Notes: a model not told the origin generated them from the sequence alone. Positions 19,016 to 30,604 are shown, counted from the stretch's first letter. The stretch is 64,000 nucleotides of DNA from Rheum nobile (GCA_027886185.1 WOAB01000127.1:186001-250000); one strand, 5' to 3'. Translations and numbers: made by a program.

Positions 19016-21646
19016 ATGGAAGGCGGAAGATCACCGGTGGAGAAGTTCGATGGAACGGATTTCGGATTCTGGAAGATGCAGATCGAAGATTACCTGTACG
19101 GTAAAGATCTGTATTTGCCGCTGGGTGAGAAGCCGGAAGACATGAAGGACGACGAGTGGAAGTTACTGGACAGGAAAGCGATGAGCGTGGTCTGCCTATC
19201 GCTGTCCAGGAACGTGGCGCATCACACGGTCAAGGCAGAGACGACGAAGGGCATGCTGGAAATCCTTTTCGCAATGTATAAGAAACCCTCTGCGGTGAAC
19301 AAGGTTCACCTGATGCGGATGTTGTTTAATATGCGGATGACGGAGAGTACAACGGTGACCAATCACTTGAACGAGTTCAACATGACTATCGCACAACTGA
19401 GTTCAGTTGAGATCGATTTCGACGATGAGGTACAAGCCCTAATACTGTTATCCTCTTTACCAGAAAGTTGGGGCGGGACAGTTACTGCTGTTAGTGCTTC
19501 GGCGGGGAAGGCAAAGATCAAGTTTGATGATGTCAGAGATCTGATTATCAGCGAAGAAATTCACAGGAATGCGTCAGGTACTGCTTCGGGATCAGCCTTG
19601 AACACGGGTAACAAGGGCAGGTCAGACTCTAAGAAGTCGAATCGTGGTAGATCGAAGTCTAGAGGGAAGGATAAACCCAAAGACAAGAGCAGGATCAAGT
19701 GTTGGAATTGTGATGAAAACGGTCATTACAAGAGTGAATGTAAGGCACCGTTGAAAGATAAATCAGCGAATTCAGCCAGTGAAGATATTGCAGACGCGTT
19801 GACTCTAAGTGATTCAATGACAGGAACCACTGCAGATGCATCGATTCTGAGCGCGAGCAGTCCATTAGAGTCTTGGGTGTTAGACTCTGGAGCTTCGTTT
19901 CATTCATGCAGTAGTGCTGATATATTGGATCGCTACACCTCTGAAGATTTTAGAAAAGTCTATCTTGCTGATGATGAGGCTTTGAAAATCGTGGGGAAGG
20001 GTGATGTGCGAATCAAGGCGTCGAATGGATCTGTGCTGAAGTTGCATGGAGTAAGGCATATTCCTGGTTTGAAAAGAAACCTGCTTTCCATTGGTCAGTT
20101 GGATGACGAGGGTTATGAAGCAACCTTCGGCTGCAATAGCTGGAAGATAACCAAAGGAGCTATGGTAGTAGCTCGAGGAAAGAAGGAGGGAACGTTGTAC
20201 ATGACAAGCAACATCCGGGATAGCATTGTTGTTGTAGGAGTAAACTGTGACGCAGATTTGTGGCACTGTCGTCTGGGCCACATGAGTCAGAAATGGATGA
20301 AGGTGCTATGCTCGAAGGGTTTGCTGCCAGGTCTCAAATCCGTTGATATCGGATTGTGTGAAGACTGTATGCTCGGGAAGCAGAAAAGGGTAAGCTTTGC
20401 GAAGGGTGGCAGAACCTTGAAGAAGCAGAAGTTGGAGTTGATCCACAACGACTTATGGGGGCCAGCACCTGTGACATCTCTGGGTGGAGCGTCATACTAC
20501 ATGACCTTCATTGACGATGCTACAAGAAAGGTATGTGTCTATTTTCTGAAGCAAAAGTCTGATGCATTTGACTCTTTCAGAAAGTGGAAGGCTCTAGTAG
20601 AAACTGAGACAGGTCTTAAAGTGAAGTGTTTGAGATATGATAATGGTGGGGAGTATGAGCTTCGTGAGTTCAAGGAGTTTTGTGCTGAGAATGGAATTCG
20701 CATGGAGAAAACCTTGAAAGTAACCCCTCAAGAGAACGGCGTCGCTGAACGTATGAACAGGACCCTGGATGAACGTGCTAGGAGCATGAGGCTGAAGTGT
20801 GGGCTTCCGAAGATGTTTTGGGCGGATGCAGTCAATACTGCTGCATTCTTGATCAACCGAGGGCCATCTACTCCCTTGGAGAATGGGATTCCAAAGGAGG
20901 CTTGGAGTGACAAAGAGGTAAATCTGTCCTTTCTTCGGATATTTGGGTGCGTTTCATATGTTCATATTGCTCCTGTTGAGAGAAGCAAGCCAGATGCAAA
21001 GTCTGTCAAGTGCACGTTTATTGGATATGGTGGTGATGATTTCGGATATCGGTTCTGGGATGACCAGAATAGAAAGGTTATTCGCAGTCGAGACGTCGTG
21101 TTCAATGAGCAGGTGATGTACAAGGATAGTCTGGGTGCATCAAAAACAGCTAGTACAGGACCTGAGGTTGTGGAGTTAGATATCTCAAACTCGGGTGGGA
21201 GCAAGGTGGTTTGTAACGACCAGGAGGCTGTTGAGGAGGAGCCGAGCACCCCAGTGATTCCGCTGCGGAGGTCCACCAGAGAGCGTGGATCGCCTGATAG
21301 ATTTTCGCCTTCAAACTACTATCTTTTGTTGATTGATGGTGGTGAGCCAGAGTGTTATGCAGAGGCATCTCGTGGAGAACATGTGAGCAAGTGGAAGCTC
21401 GCCATGGATGATGAGATGGATTCGTTGTTGACCAACGGAACCTGGGAACTAGTTGAGCTTCCAGCAGGCAAGAAGGCATTGCATAACAAGTGGGTTTACA
21501 GAATCAAGGAGGAGGCGAATGGAAGCAAGCGTTACAAGGCAAGGCTGGTTGTGAAAGGATTTCAGCAGAAATACGACATGCTGACTAAGGTTGTGACCTT
21601 AGAGAAGTTGAAGCTTTGCATGGCTTCAACATGCCTTGGTAACTGA
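19016..21646 (+). CDS. gag-protease-integrase polyprotein with in-frame deletion of RT/RNase H
   Basis: The first ATG after the primer site gives MEGGRSPVEKFDG, typical of TNT1-type gag, and 876 open codons. Gag has the UBN2-like fold region (LHLMRMLFNMRM style) and zinc knuckle CWNCDENGHYKSEC near residues 225-240. Protease: SWVLDSGASFHSC. Integrase zinc motif: LWHCRLGHMS and CEDCMLGKQ; catalytic D (HNDLWGP), D (RYDNGGEYE), E (PQENGVAERMN). RT begins (HNKWVYRIKEE, YKARLVVKGFQQK) but is joined to MLTKVVTLEKLKLC, normally the RNase H C-terminus. The fusion keeps one frame, so a protein without RT could be made. Confidence 0.9.
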   Translation: MEGGRSPVEKFDGTDFGFWKMQIEDYLYGKDLYLPLGEKPEDMKDDEWKLLDRKAMSVVCLSLSRNVAHHTVKAETTKGMLEILFAMYKKPSAVNKVHLMRMLFNMRMTESTTVTNHLNEFNMTIAQLSSVEIDFDDEVQALILLSSLPESWGGTVTAVSASAGKAKIKFDDVRDLIISEEIHRNASGTASGSALNTGNKGRSDSKKSNRGRSKSRGKDKPKDKSRIKCWNCDENGHYKSECKAPLKDKSANSASEDIADALTLSDSMTGTTADASILSASSPLESWVLDSGASFHSCSSADILDRYTSEDFRKVYLADDEALKIVGKGDVRIKASNGSVLKLHGVRHIPGLKRNLLSIGQLDDEGYEATFGCNSWKITKGAMVVARGKKEGTLYMTSNIRDSIVVVGVNCDADLWHCRLGHMSQKWMKVLCSKGLLPGLKSVDIGLCEDCMLGKQKRVSFAKGGRTLKKQKLELIHNDLWGPAPVTSLGGASYYMTFIDDATRKVCVYFLKQKSDAFDSFRKWKALVETETGLKVKCLRYDNGGEYELREFKEFCAENGIRMEKTLKVTPQENGVAERMNRTLDERARSMRLKCGLPKMFWADAVNTAAFLINRGPSTPLENGIPKEAWSDKEVNLSFLRIFGCVSYVHIAPVERSKPDAKSVKCTFIGYGGDDFGYRFWDDQNRKVIRSRDVVFNEQVMYKDSLGASKTASTGPEVVELDISNSGGSKVVCNDQEAVEEEPSTPVIPLRRSTRERGSPDRFSPSNYYLLLIDGGEPECYAEASRGEHVSKWKLAMDDEMDSLLTNGTWELVELPAGKKALHNKWVYRIKEEANGSKRYKARLVVKGFQQKYDMLTKVVTLEKLKLCMASTCLGN

Positions 21647-21725
21647 GTTGAAGGCCTGGCACTACTACCAGATATGGGTTGATGAGGAGGACGATTATGA
21701 TTGGATCAGTCTCCAGGTGGGAGAT

Positions 21726-22224
21726 TGTTGGGTTATGAAGCCTGAAGCGTAAAGGAAGGACGCGTAAAGGCTCGCATGGTCACCGGCACGGTTTGCAGAG
21801 AAGGCAACTGAGAGGAGCTGCCGCCCCGCGGTGGAACTGGACGCCTCGCGGTGGAACTGAAGAGGAGCCGCCGCCCCGCGGTGGAACTGGACGCCCCGCG
21901 GTGGACACCCCACGGAAGGAAGCCTAAAGACGAGCACGGTTAATGGCACGATTTGTTAACCGTGCATGACCTTTTTCGGGAGTTAGATGGGCCGTTTTTC
22001 GCGTGTTGCGTCTTGGGCCCATTAGGTTTAGTCCGTGTTGTTATTTAACCCTAGTTGATCATTGTAATATTTGATCGTCGTTATCGTTGTCATCACATTA
22101 TTGAGAGGAGAAAACCCTGGCTTGGTAGTGCCCCCAGACGTAGTCAATTCTTTGACGAACTGGGTTAACAATTCTCGTGTTCTTTGCTTCGTTTTTCCTT
22201 CGTTACTACGTTCGAATCCTAACA
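21726..22224 (+). repeat. 3' LTR of TNT1-like element
   Basis: It is 499 bp, TGTTGGG...CCTAACA. Its middle has a duplicated GC-rich block with four CGCGGTGGA boxes (about 21825-21905), absent from the 5' LTR. It is followed by the GAATA target duplication. Outside the replaced region a handful of substitutions separate the two LTRs. Confidence 0.9.
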
Positions 22225-23066
22225 GAATAATAAATTAGTTGATTATAATTATATAAAAATAAACAAATTTATTAATTAGTACCTAAATCATTATAAAAAC
22301 TATTTATACATTAGATTTATATAATAAAGTTACAAAAGTTAAATTAAATATAAAATCATTAGATTTCAATGTGTATACATCGATAAATAAGTAATACAAT
22401 AATATTTTAGTCATTGTCTTCAATTTTTTTATTTAGTTCTGTTTATGAATGACATGCATTGAAATCGGGTTTGGCTTTCTTTGAATTTACAAACATAAAA
22501 TATGTCATTTCGACATATAATATCTTTAAATCAAATTAAATAATCAATCTATCAAAAGAATTAATTTTTATAATATAATATCTTTCAAAATAAAATAAAA
22601 TGGAGATGTTAAATTTATTTGTATATGCCACAGATTGGATTAGTTTAATTTAATTTGTTAGATTTAATCATATCTATAAGCTTTTATTCTTATAAATTAT
22701 GTTAATTTATACTTATTCCAAGTTTTTGACATTATCTCTAATAAAATAATTAATTTTTATAATATTTTTCAAAATAGAGATGTTAAATTTATTTATATAT
22801 GCCACGGATTAGATTAGTTCAATTTAGTTTGTTAGAGCATGTGAATTGATATTGTGAACATTGTGGATATTTGAAACTGTTTTAATCTTTATAATATCTT
22901 TTTGAAATTTAAGTTGGATAATTTTTTAGTTAATAAAGTTTTATATATAATTAACCGGATTCACTGTTATAATTTTTTTTAAATGATGAATGATGTGACA
23001 GATTATGGTTGGATAGGTAATGACACCTAGACGAATTAAACGTGAGGCCGATATGTAGGATTTAAA
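22225..23066. other. A/T-rich non-coding flank
   Basis: No gene, long ORF or element end is recognisable. Sequence blocks of the type AAATTTATTTGTATATGCCAC recur (about 22612 and 22786), suggesting an old internal duplication. It ends at the proposed Helitron 5' terminus. Confidence 0.5.
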
Positions 23067-23442
23067 TCTCTCCTTATATATATAGATTAGTAAAAAGAGA
23101 AAATGTGTAGGAAGGAATCATCAAATTGATACCCTGTTAATTATAAACTCTTGGCAAGAGCTTGAACCATCTTTTCCCCAAACTAAAGAGTGGTTGCTTG
23201 ATTTCAACTTGTCACTATTGACAGCAAACCCTTGTCTCAAATATAAAGGGCATAAATCCAAAAACCAATCTATGAACTGAAAAGGACAATGAGAATAACT
23301 AAAGAAAAGTATAGTTTAAAAAGATGCATTGAAAGAACTCATCTTGTAAGGTTAAGGTTAAAAGGGTACCTTTGGTTTTATAATCAAAAACCAAAAATTA
23401 AAATAAAGGCTATGACAATAGCCTAAGAAAAGCAGTTGTACC

Positions 23443-24412
23443 CAGGAAACACCTCCAAGAAATCCATCACCAACTTGAAGCTGTTGGACAACATTTGAAA
23501 ATGCACTAGCAAATTTTTAATAGATACCTGCACTTTCAAACATTACTTGATAAGCCCTCAAGATGCATTGTTGCCTTGTTGGATATTTTGTTCCTATAAA
23601 CCATATACTATAATATAACAATGGAATTTACCAAAGCACTTTCCCTTATCATCTCTCCCTAACCCACATACCACATGAACATGTTTTGCCCATTTCAGGG
23701 AAAAAAATATTTAGCCACCATTCCCTCGTGTCCTTCCAAAAGTAAACTAAATTTTCCTTCTCGTATAGTTCAATACTCAACTTACAATCCTAGGGTGGCA
23801 TCTGAATATGTTAAGCAAGAGAAAACCGTCTTTTCTTATCACGTAATTTACTGGTATGTTGAGTAATTGTTTAGACAAGATGTAAATTCATTAGGATCAA
23901 TTTCCACAAATGATCAGCCACATCCAAATATGAAGGCTAAAAGTCAAACGTGTTGATAAAACCAGCATAATGTCGATATAAACTCCATCATACCTTCTTG
24001 AACAATAATTCTGTTTGCATAGACACATGTTTGTCCATTTTTTCTGAACTTGGTTGCCAACTCAAGTATAAGAAAACCAAATGGATTTTGCATCAACTCT
24101 ATATAATTACAGCAAAAATAGAGAAATCATGCAACCCAAAAGACACTATACAAGGAGCATTGCCATCAAGTTCCTTTTGGTAATTAAATGACTTACAACT
24201 CCTTTCAACGCCACATCCAAGTCTGCATAATCAAACACTATAGTAGGTGCATTGCCACCAAGTTCCAGTGGACACCTAATGACACTGAATTGACGCTATT
24301 AGCAAAACTTGAGACCACCGAAACATCACACGTATTTGAAAACATAAAGTTTCTTCCAACATGCTATAAAGTTTGGGATTTTTCCAGTGACGTTGGACTA
24401 GCATAGACAAAA
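23443..24412 (-). pseudogene. Succinate-semialdehyde dehydrogenase (ALDH5F-type) gene fragment
   Basis: Three exons in correct order, with introns, are readable on the minus strand. Exon A (about 24412-24197) has ASP, VGRNFM and LGGNAPTIVFDYADLD and ends at a good GTAAGT donor. Exon B (24060-23994) reads LATKFRKNGQTCVYANRIIV, including the catalytic Cys of GQTC, and ends at GTATGA. Exon C (about 23530-23443) reads IY-stop-KFASAFSNVV and VGDGFLGG. The stop replaces Asp of IYDKF, and exon A is frameshifted. SSADH oxidises succinate semialdehyde in the mitochondrial GABA shunt; this copy cannot. Upstream and downstream exons were not found, consistent with a captured genomic piece. Confidence 0.75.
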
Positions 24413-25845
24413 CGAAATGGTTAGATTATTTAGTGAGTGCAGTTGAGTACTAAGTTTTATATGAATCAAACCAAAAACATATATGTTGTTAGAGGACCTT
24501 GGGGATAGACAAAAATAAGGTACATTGTGTAGTTTTCAAACTGCTCTTTGAATGCTAAATTATTTGGTATTTTATAATTAATTGGACAACTGAAAATGTG
24601 TTGCTGATAAATGAAAAGGCAAGTTTGCGTTTGATGAGAAAACTCGACCATTTATGTCTAATACTTAATCAAGCCCGAGAATCAGAATGTAAACCAATCT
24701 GGTTCTCTTATTTTCTAGCTTGAACAAGAGAAGAAATATCATATTTGGTTTCATCCTTACCCTCTTTATCCATACAAACAGTTCTCCTTTAAGAATAAAC
24801 TCGACAATTTAAAAAGATGTATTGACTTATAAAATTATGTATCTATTACATAAAGAATATATAATATGTTTATTTGATTTAGAATAATTTTTTAAAAAAT
24901 AGACAAATTAAACTCATAAAACGTAAGTTCATGATACTATATATATCATGCTTAAATTGTGGGGTTTTAGAGTCTTAACATCGAAATTGAGAGTTGAAAA
25001 AAGATGGAATAGCGAGAGCGAGAGTGCATCTTTAGTATATGATGCCAATAAAATTGGAGAGCTTCATATGTAAAGTGTTTCACACGTTATGTAGGTAATA
25101 AGTATCAAAAGATAAAACGATGGATGTTCAATTTGCATATCAAAACATTGCAAGAGGAATTGGAAGTCATATCCCTAATACCTAAAAGCAAGAGTTGATT
25201 TCCTTTTAATATTGCATGTTGTTCTTGTATGAGTGTTGATTTTATCATGCCACGTTAGGCTATTTCATCGTCTGTCAAAATTGTAAAAGGGTTCTTTTGA
25301 ATTGTCATCACTTTGAGTTTATTTTTTTCTCATTATATATTATGGTTGTGCCATGTGTACACATATGAAAGTGGGTACTTTTCTATTCTTAATATGCTTT
25401 TATGTTTTTTGTTTAACCCCCTTTTTCCTGGGGTATAAATACACATCGTCCAAGTAATCATCTTCATCATCGACAAAGTCCACAACCGCCTTTGTTTTCT
25501 GGTGGTTTGAAAGCTACGTGTGGAAACCTCCATCTTTATCATCCAAGGCAAGTTTGAATTAAATTTGGGTCTTCCTTTTATGAGTTGGTTGTTAGGTTCT
25601 GCCTACTCACTTCCTTGTTCAAGCATGATGTTCGTTCACAGTGGTCTAGATTGTTGAATTTTCTTGTTGTAATAATATCTATTTGCAGTAAAATAACAAT
25701 CAGCCAAACTTTAATCAAATGAAGAGGCAGTAGATACACCAGAAACCTATTGCATTACTAAATGCCTCAGTAGTGACTAAAACATGTAGAGAAACCCAAA
25801 ACTGAAATCAAGCATCATGGTATGGCAATATAATTAAAATCTCAC
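24413..25845. other. Non-coding region between gene fragments
   Basis: No recognisable exon. A short acidic minus-strand phrase (VVDFVDDEDDYLDD, about 25445-25490) might be a stray exon of an unidentified gene, but no family could be assigned. Confidence 0.35.
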
Positions 25846-26128
25846 CTTCTTCCATCAACAGATGTGTGTTCTTGCTAGACAGAAGTGGATTGTTGGCTCA
25901 TATCAGTACCTGTAGGAACCTGAATGTGGACGTTAAGATGACATCAAACCACGAAAATACTAGGGCACAATAAAGTATGAAAGGTTGAATAAGGTCTCAC
26001 GGTGGCAGCCCCAGCAGAAAATGAAGATTGATCTGCAGGTTGTTAAGCTGGTGCCAATGCTGAAGGTTGATTTGTTATAGATAACCAAGCTTGCCCACCA
26101 GCAGGCATAGAAGGGGCAAAGATTTCTA
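25846..26128 (-). pseudogene. PRP40-like pre-mRNA-processing protein fragment (two exons)
   Basis: Minus-strand exon 1 (about 26128-25999) encodes SMPAGGQAWLSITNQPS and ends at a GTGAGA donor; it has an internal TAA. Exon 2 (25919-25846), after a CATTCAG acceptor, encodes VPTGTDMSQQSTSV-stop-QEHTSVDGRR and again ends at GTGAGA. The last part is the start of a WW domain (usually W-QEHTS-DGRRYYYN); the key first Trp is the stop. PRP40 links U1 snRNP to the branch site during splicing. Only the linker and first half of one WW domain are present. Assignment rests on the WW start and the preceding Gln/Ser/Pro linker. Confidence 0.6.
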
Positions 26129-27371
26129 GAATCCAAATACTCCAACTATTATTCTTTGAAAAAGCACAAACACTATTCTTCTTTGAAGAGAGAAGTGCAA
26201 TTAGACTAGAGTTCTCGCTCAGGAAACAAGAAATGTAAAATAGGAAAAGGGATAATTAACTATCAAATTAACATAACATTTGCAAGCCTGCAACTCATAC
26301 TTTGAGTGGCTCGTTGGTGGTTTGAAAGACGACAACATGGAACGAGTCTTCTGTCGTGGGTTCGTACTGTAGCAAGGTTTCTCCGATGAGGGATCGCGAC
26401 ATCTGGGATCCTCCATTGGTGTCGAAAAAACTCCTCGAAATAGCGTGGTTCCAAGTTTTATGCGCACAACATGGGCGAGTTTGGAGGTGATTCGATGTCG
26501 TTCGTAGATGATTCCAGACGATTTATTATTCAGGTTCAACTAACTTGAGCACGAGGGAAGCGATGGTATGGTTATATTTTGGATTAGATTGTTGGAAAAC
26601 ATTTTTCTTGGGTTCAAACAAGGCTTGGTATAAATTTATATATGAGATGACATGATAAGAAATAAAAAGACTCCAAGCTACAAACAAGGGGAACATTGGG
26701 CCGACCCTATTCTTCCAATTTTTTTATATTTTCGATAGTGTACATTACTTTGTCTAAATCCTGAACTACATCGACCATTTGTGAATTACTACTCAAATCA
26801 ATTCGTACCCTTCCGTTGTGCATTACACATAAGACCATACAAATGAATTTTACTACGATGCCCACATATTTTGAATGTGAATGTTTTGAGACATTCATAT
26901 TTGAAGCAATGGAAATTTAAACATTACGCTAATCCTCTTATTTTATACTTAGGTTAACACCAGATCATCCATATTGTCAAGTGATGTGTTCACTCAAAAA
27001 TCTGTCTAACTCATTCTTTACGTACAAATGCATCCTCATCCATTCCTCTTAATTCACCAACAACAGTTAATAAAAAATGTATAAAAAACAATTTGATTCT
27101 TACGGAATTTATGGTCGACAAAGAGTAAAAGAAGAACCCCAAAGAGATCAACATGGCATGTATTAAGAGCTTTGCAACTAATTTGCTTCTTACGAAAATT
27201 TATTGGATTTTGATCTTTGGTTCAAGTATACACCATTTATAGTTTGTAAACCTCGAGAATGAAGTCTAAAAACTTTGCAACTAACTTGTTCAGTAACTGA
27301 TTATTCTGTGGTAGCTAAAATTTAGTGTTGAAATGTTGGTATATCTATTTAAATTCTGGCAGCACAACTTC
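26129..27371. other. Unassigned region upstream of RING gene fragment
   Basis: A minus-strand frame of about 100 codons (26219-26539) with ESPPNSP-like text and a GC-richer composition than its surroundings could be another captured exon, but I recognise no domain. The rest is A/T-rich with no evident features. Confidence 0.3.
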
Positions 27372-27780
27372 ATGGACTGCAATAAGAACTTCCAAGAAAA
27401 TGAAGCACAGTCCCAGTACGACAACGAATTACCATTAGAGGTAAAATGCAAACTATGCCATGACTTCTGCAGAGGAATCTGAAAATCCAGATAATTGTTT
27501 TGATTGCAACATATGCGTAGACTCAGCACAGGACCATGTTGTTACTCTTTGTGGCCATCTTTATTGTTGGTATTGTGTATTTGAGTGGCTCTATTTTCAA
27601 ACCTCTTCATCCGAGCAACTTCATCAGGGGCAAAGTTGTCTCGTGTGCAAGGCCGCCATCTCTCGCACCTCATCGGTTCCCCTTTTTGCTCGTTGCTCGT
27701 CCCTTGCTGAACAAGAAGAGACGAGATCTCGACTTGATTTGTATAGATTGCAAGTGAGTAGTGCATGTAGCCATTCTGCA
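27372..27780 (+). pseudogene. RMA-type RING E3 ubiquitin ligase, 5' part
   Basis: A first ATG at 27372 and a frameshift near 27450 lead into the RING finger: CNICVDSAQDHVVTLCGHLYCW, then SCLVCKAAISRTSSVPLF. The Cys/His spacing and 'VTLCGHLYCW' are diagnostic of plant RMA1/2/3 proteins, small ER-membrane E3 ligases. The frame is cut by a Gypsy LTR at 27781; the C-terminal half resumes at 31166. Compared with RMA relatives, W-P-C is changed to W-Y-C and CPVCK to CLVCK, so decay may precede the insertion. Confidence 0.78.
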
Positions 27781-28514
27781 TGATGAGGAATCATCCCCGC
27801 CATTAGTGCCAACCTTTGATGGACCGATTACTAGGTCAAGATTGAAGGAACTACGTCAAGAGCTGGAGACGTTTATGGCACATGATGTATCACATGACGA
27901 AGAGGACAAGTCCAAAGTCAAGGCGTTGACTTTATTGGTCAACGTTACATATGTTTAATCTTATTAATTTCTGCATTGGATATTTTTAGGATTATTATTT
28001 AATTGTTTTAAGCTTTCTATTTTCGGATATTTCGGGATTAAGTGTAACCCGTTTTTGGGAAGCTAGGGCCGGCCCTCCTAGGGTATTTAAGGCCTCCCTT
28101 GTCTTCTTCATTAGGCAGATTTCTCACATTGTTAAAACACAAAAACATAGCTTGGTTTTTGCTTTGAAAACTCGGCTCCCCGTGAGAGTCTCAATCGATT
28201 GTTCTTTCCTGCTTAGTTGTTTTCGTCTTTGTCAAGTCCCTCTGGAGTTGGTGATTTCGTACTTCATAAGCAATCCTCTCCGTGCTCCAAGTTCGTCCGC
28301 GATTCTTGGTTGTGTGGCATTGTAGAGATCGGGTTGGTAGATCGTTCGACAAGGTTCCTTGCTATCAAGCAAGCGGGTTTTCTCGTCGTTTCTATTGGTT
28401 CTATCTATTATCCTATCCATTAGTTTCACTTCCGCCATTGTTCTAATCTTGTGTTTTCTTTTGTTTTGAGATCCGTTGCCTAGATCCATCTTCTACACGG
28501 CTAACCCCGTATCA
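27781..28514 (+). repeat. 5' LTR of young Gypsy element
   Basis: It is 734 bp, TGATGAGG...CCGTATCA. It contains the last 58 codons of pol (ending PITRSRLKELRQ...NVTYV) because coding overlaps the LTR. TATA-like GGTATTTAAGG lies at about 28082. Confidence 0.93.
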
Positions 28515-30604
28515 GTGCTCATGGACTGCAAGTGGATCAAGAGAAGGTGCAAGCCATCCGTGACTGGCCGACCCCGAAGAACCTAGGTGACGTGCGCAGT
28601 TTCCACGGCCTGGCTGGCTTCTACAGGAGGTTCGTTCGAGATTTTAGCACCATTGCAGCCCCGCTGACAGAGATCACAAAGAAGAATACTCCATTCCGTT
28701 GGAGTGAAGCTCAAGAAAAGGCATTCCAGACTCTCAAGGATCGTTTGACACACGCGCCATTGCTGGTTCTGCCTGACTTCACTCGCCCCTTTGAAGTAGA
28801 GTGTGACGCCTCTGGCATTGGTATTGGAGGAGTCCTCATGCAGGAAGGTAAGCCTATTGCTTTCTTTTCTGAAAAGTTGAAAGGTGCATGCTTGAATTAT
28901 TCTACTTATGATAGGGAATTATATGCCTTGTTTAGAGTGCTGAAAACTTGGCAATACTACCTTTGGCCTAGAGAATTTGTGCTTAAAACTGATCATGAGT
29001 CCTTAAAGCATTTTAGGAGTCAAGATAAGTTGGATAGGAGGCATGGTAGGTGGATGGAATTCATAGAAACATTTCCCTATGTGATTAAGTATAAGAAAGG
29101 AAAAGATAATGTTGTAGCTGATGCCCTTTCTAGGAGACATACACTCTTGACTACTTTGGATGCTCGGGTCCTTGGATTCATTTATATTAAGGAGTTGTAT
29201 GATATGGATGCTGATTTTGGAGTGATTTATAAGCATTGTGTGGAAAAGGGTTCATTTGATAAGTTTTTCTTGTTTGATGGATTCTTGTTTCGAGTTGATA
29301 AGGTGTGCATTCCTGTTTGTTCTCTACGGTTGTTACTTGTTGATGAGTCCCATAGAGGTGGATTGATGGGTCATTTTGATAGATATAAGACTTATAACAT
29401 GTTGCATACTCATTTCTATTGGCCACACATGCTTAGGGATGTAGAGAATTTTATCAAACGCTGTGTTGAGTGCTTACAGGCTAAATCTAAGGCAAAACCG
29501 CATGGTCTTTATACTCCCTTGCCTATTCCTTGCTTTCCTTGGGTTGATATTAGTATGGATTTTATTGTTGGATTGCCCAGGACTAAGAAGGGGAGAGATT
29601 CTATATTTGTGGTTGTTGATAGGTTCTCTAAGATGACTCACTTTATTGCATGCCATAAAACTGATGATGCTAGGAATGTTGCTGATTTGTTCTTTAGAGA
29701 GATTGTTCGGTTGCATGGTGTACCTCGTACTATTGTGAGTGATAGGGATGCCAAATTTCTGAGTTACTTTTGAAAGACTTTGTGGGGTAAACTTGGTACT
29801 AAGTTGTTGTTCTCTATTGCTAGTCACTCCCAGACAGATGGACAAACTGAGGTCACTAACCGTACATTGGGTACTATCCTTAGGGCTGTTATTAAATCTA
29901 ATCTGAAAAGTTGGGAAGAAGCCTTACCACATGTTGAGTTTGCTTATAATAGGACTATTCATTCTTCTACTAATATGTCCCCTTTTGAATGTGTGTATGG
30001 TTTGAATCCCCTAACCCCTTTGGATCTTAAGCCGTTGCCTTTACCGGAACGAGCAGACTTTGATGCTGATAGACAGGTTGAGTTCATGAAGGAGCTGCAC
30101 AAGCGGACTAAGGCTCGTTTGGAAGCTACTGCAGCGAAGAACGCAGCCCGAGCTAATCACGGCCGGCGTCAAGTGTTGTTCGAGCCCGGCGACTTGGTGT
30201 GGCTACACCTGCGCAAGGAGCGGTTCCCGGAGCAGAGGAAGTCGAAGCTGTCTCCCAGAGGTGATGGACCGTTCAAGGTGCTGAAGAGAGTAGGCGACAA
30301 TGCCTATGTGTTGGAGCTGCCCGATGACTATGGCATGAGCCCGATATTCAATGTCGGTGATCTTACCCCTTATGCAGCCGCTGATGTTGATGACTCGAGG
30401 ACGAGTCCTTTTCAAGAAGGGGAGAATGATGAGGAATCATCCCCGCCATTAGTGCCAACCTTTGATGGACCGATTACTAGGTCAAGATTGAAGGAACTAC
30501 GTCAAGAGCTGGAGACGTTTATGGCACATGATGTATCACATGACGAAGAGGACAAGTCCAAAGTCAAGGCGTTGACTTTATTGGTCAACGTTACATATGT
30601 TTAA
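28515..30604 (+). pseudogene. Gypsy RT C-terminus, RNase H and integrase
   Basis: The frame enters at GLQVDQEKVQAIRDWPTP, the RT thumb/connection. RNase H: VECDASGIGIGG (Asp), YDRELYALFR (Glu), LKTDHESLK (Asp), DALSRR at its end. Integrase: zinc motif H-G-H...CVECLQAKS, catalytic D (SMDFIVGLP), D (VSDRDAKF), E (QTDGQTEVTN). A single in-frame TGA at about 29771 replaces Trp of YFWKTLW. The C-terminus has FNVGDLTPY and GPITRSRLKEL, encoded partly in the 3' LTR. RT catalytic residues are missing, so it cannot copy itself. Confidence 0.9.

Larger units (their letters stand above)
18672..22224 (+). mobile_element. TNT1/Tork-like Copia element, complete ends, RT/RNase H deleted
   Basis: The element is bounded by LTRs (18672-18984 and 21726-22224) and a perfect 5-bp target duplication GAATA (18667-18671 and 22225-22229). 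It has a Met-tRNA primer site, a single gag-protease-integrase frame and a polypurine tract (AGGTGGGAGAT, 21715-21725). At 3553 bp it is well short of autonomous relatives. The polyprotein jumps from the start of RT to the last residues of RNase H, and the LTRs differ in structure. It could only move with enzymes supplied in trans. Confidence 0.92.

Noticed and set aside
26219..26539. 106-codon minus-strand frame as a host gene
   Set aside because: No recognised domain or clear splice context; left as unassigned.
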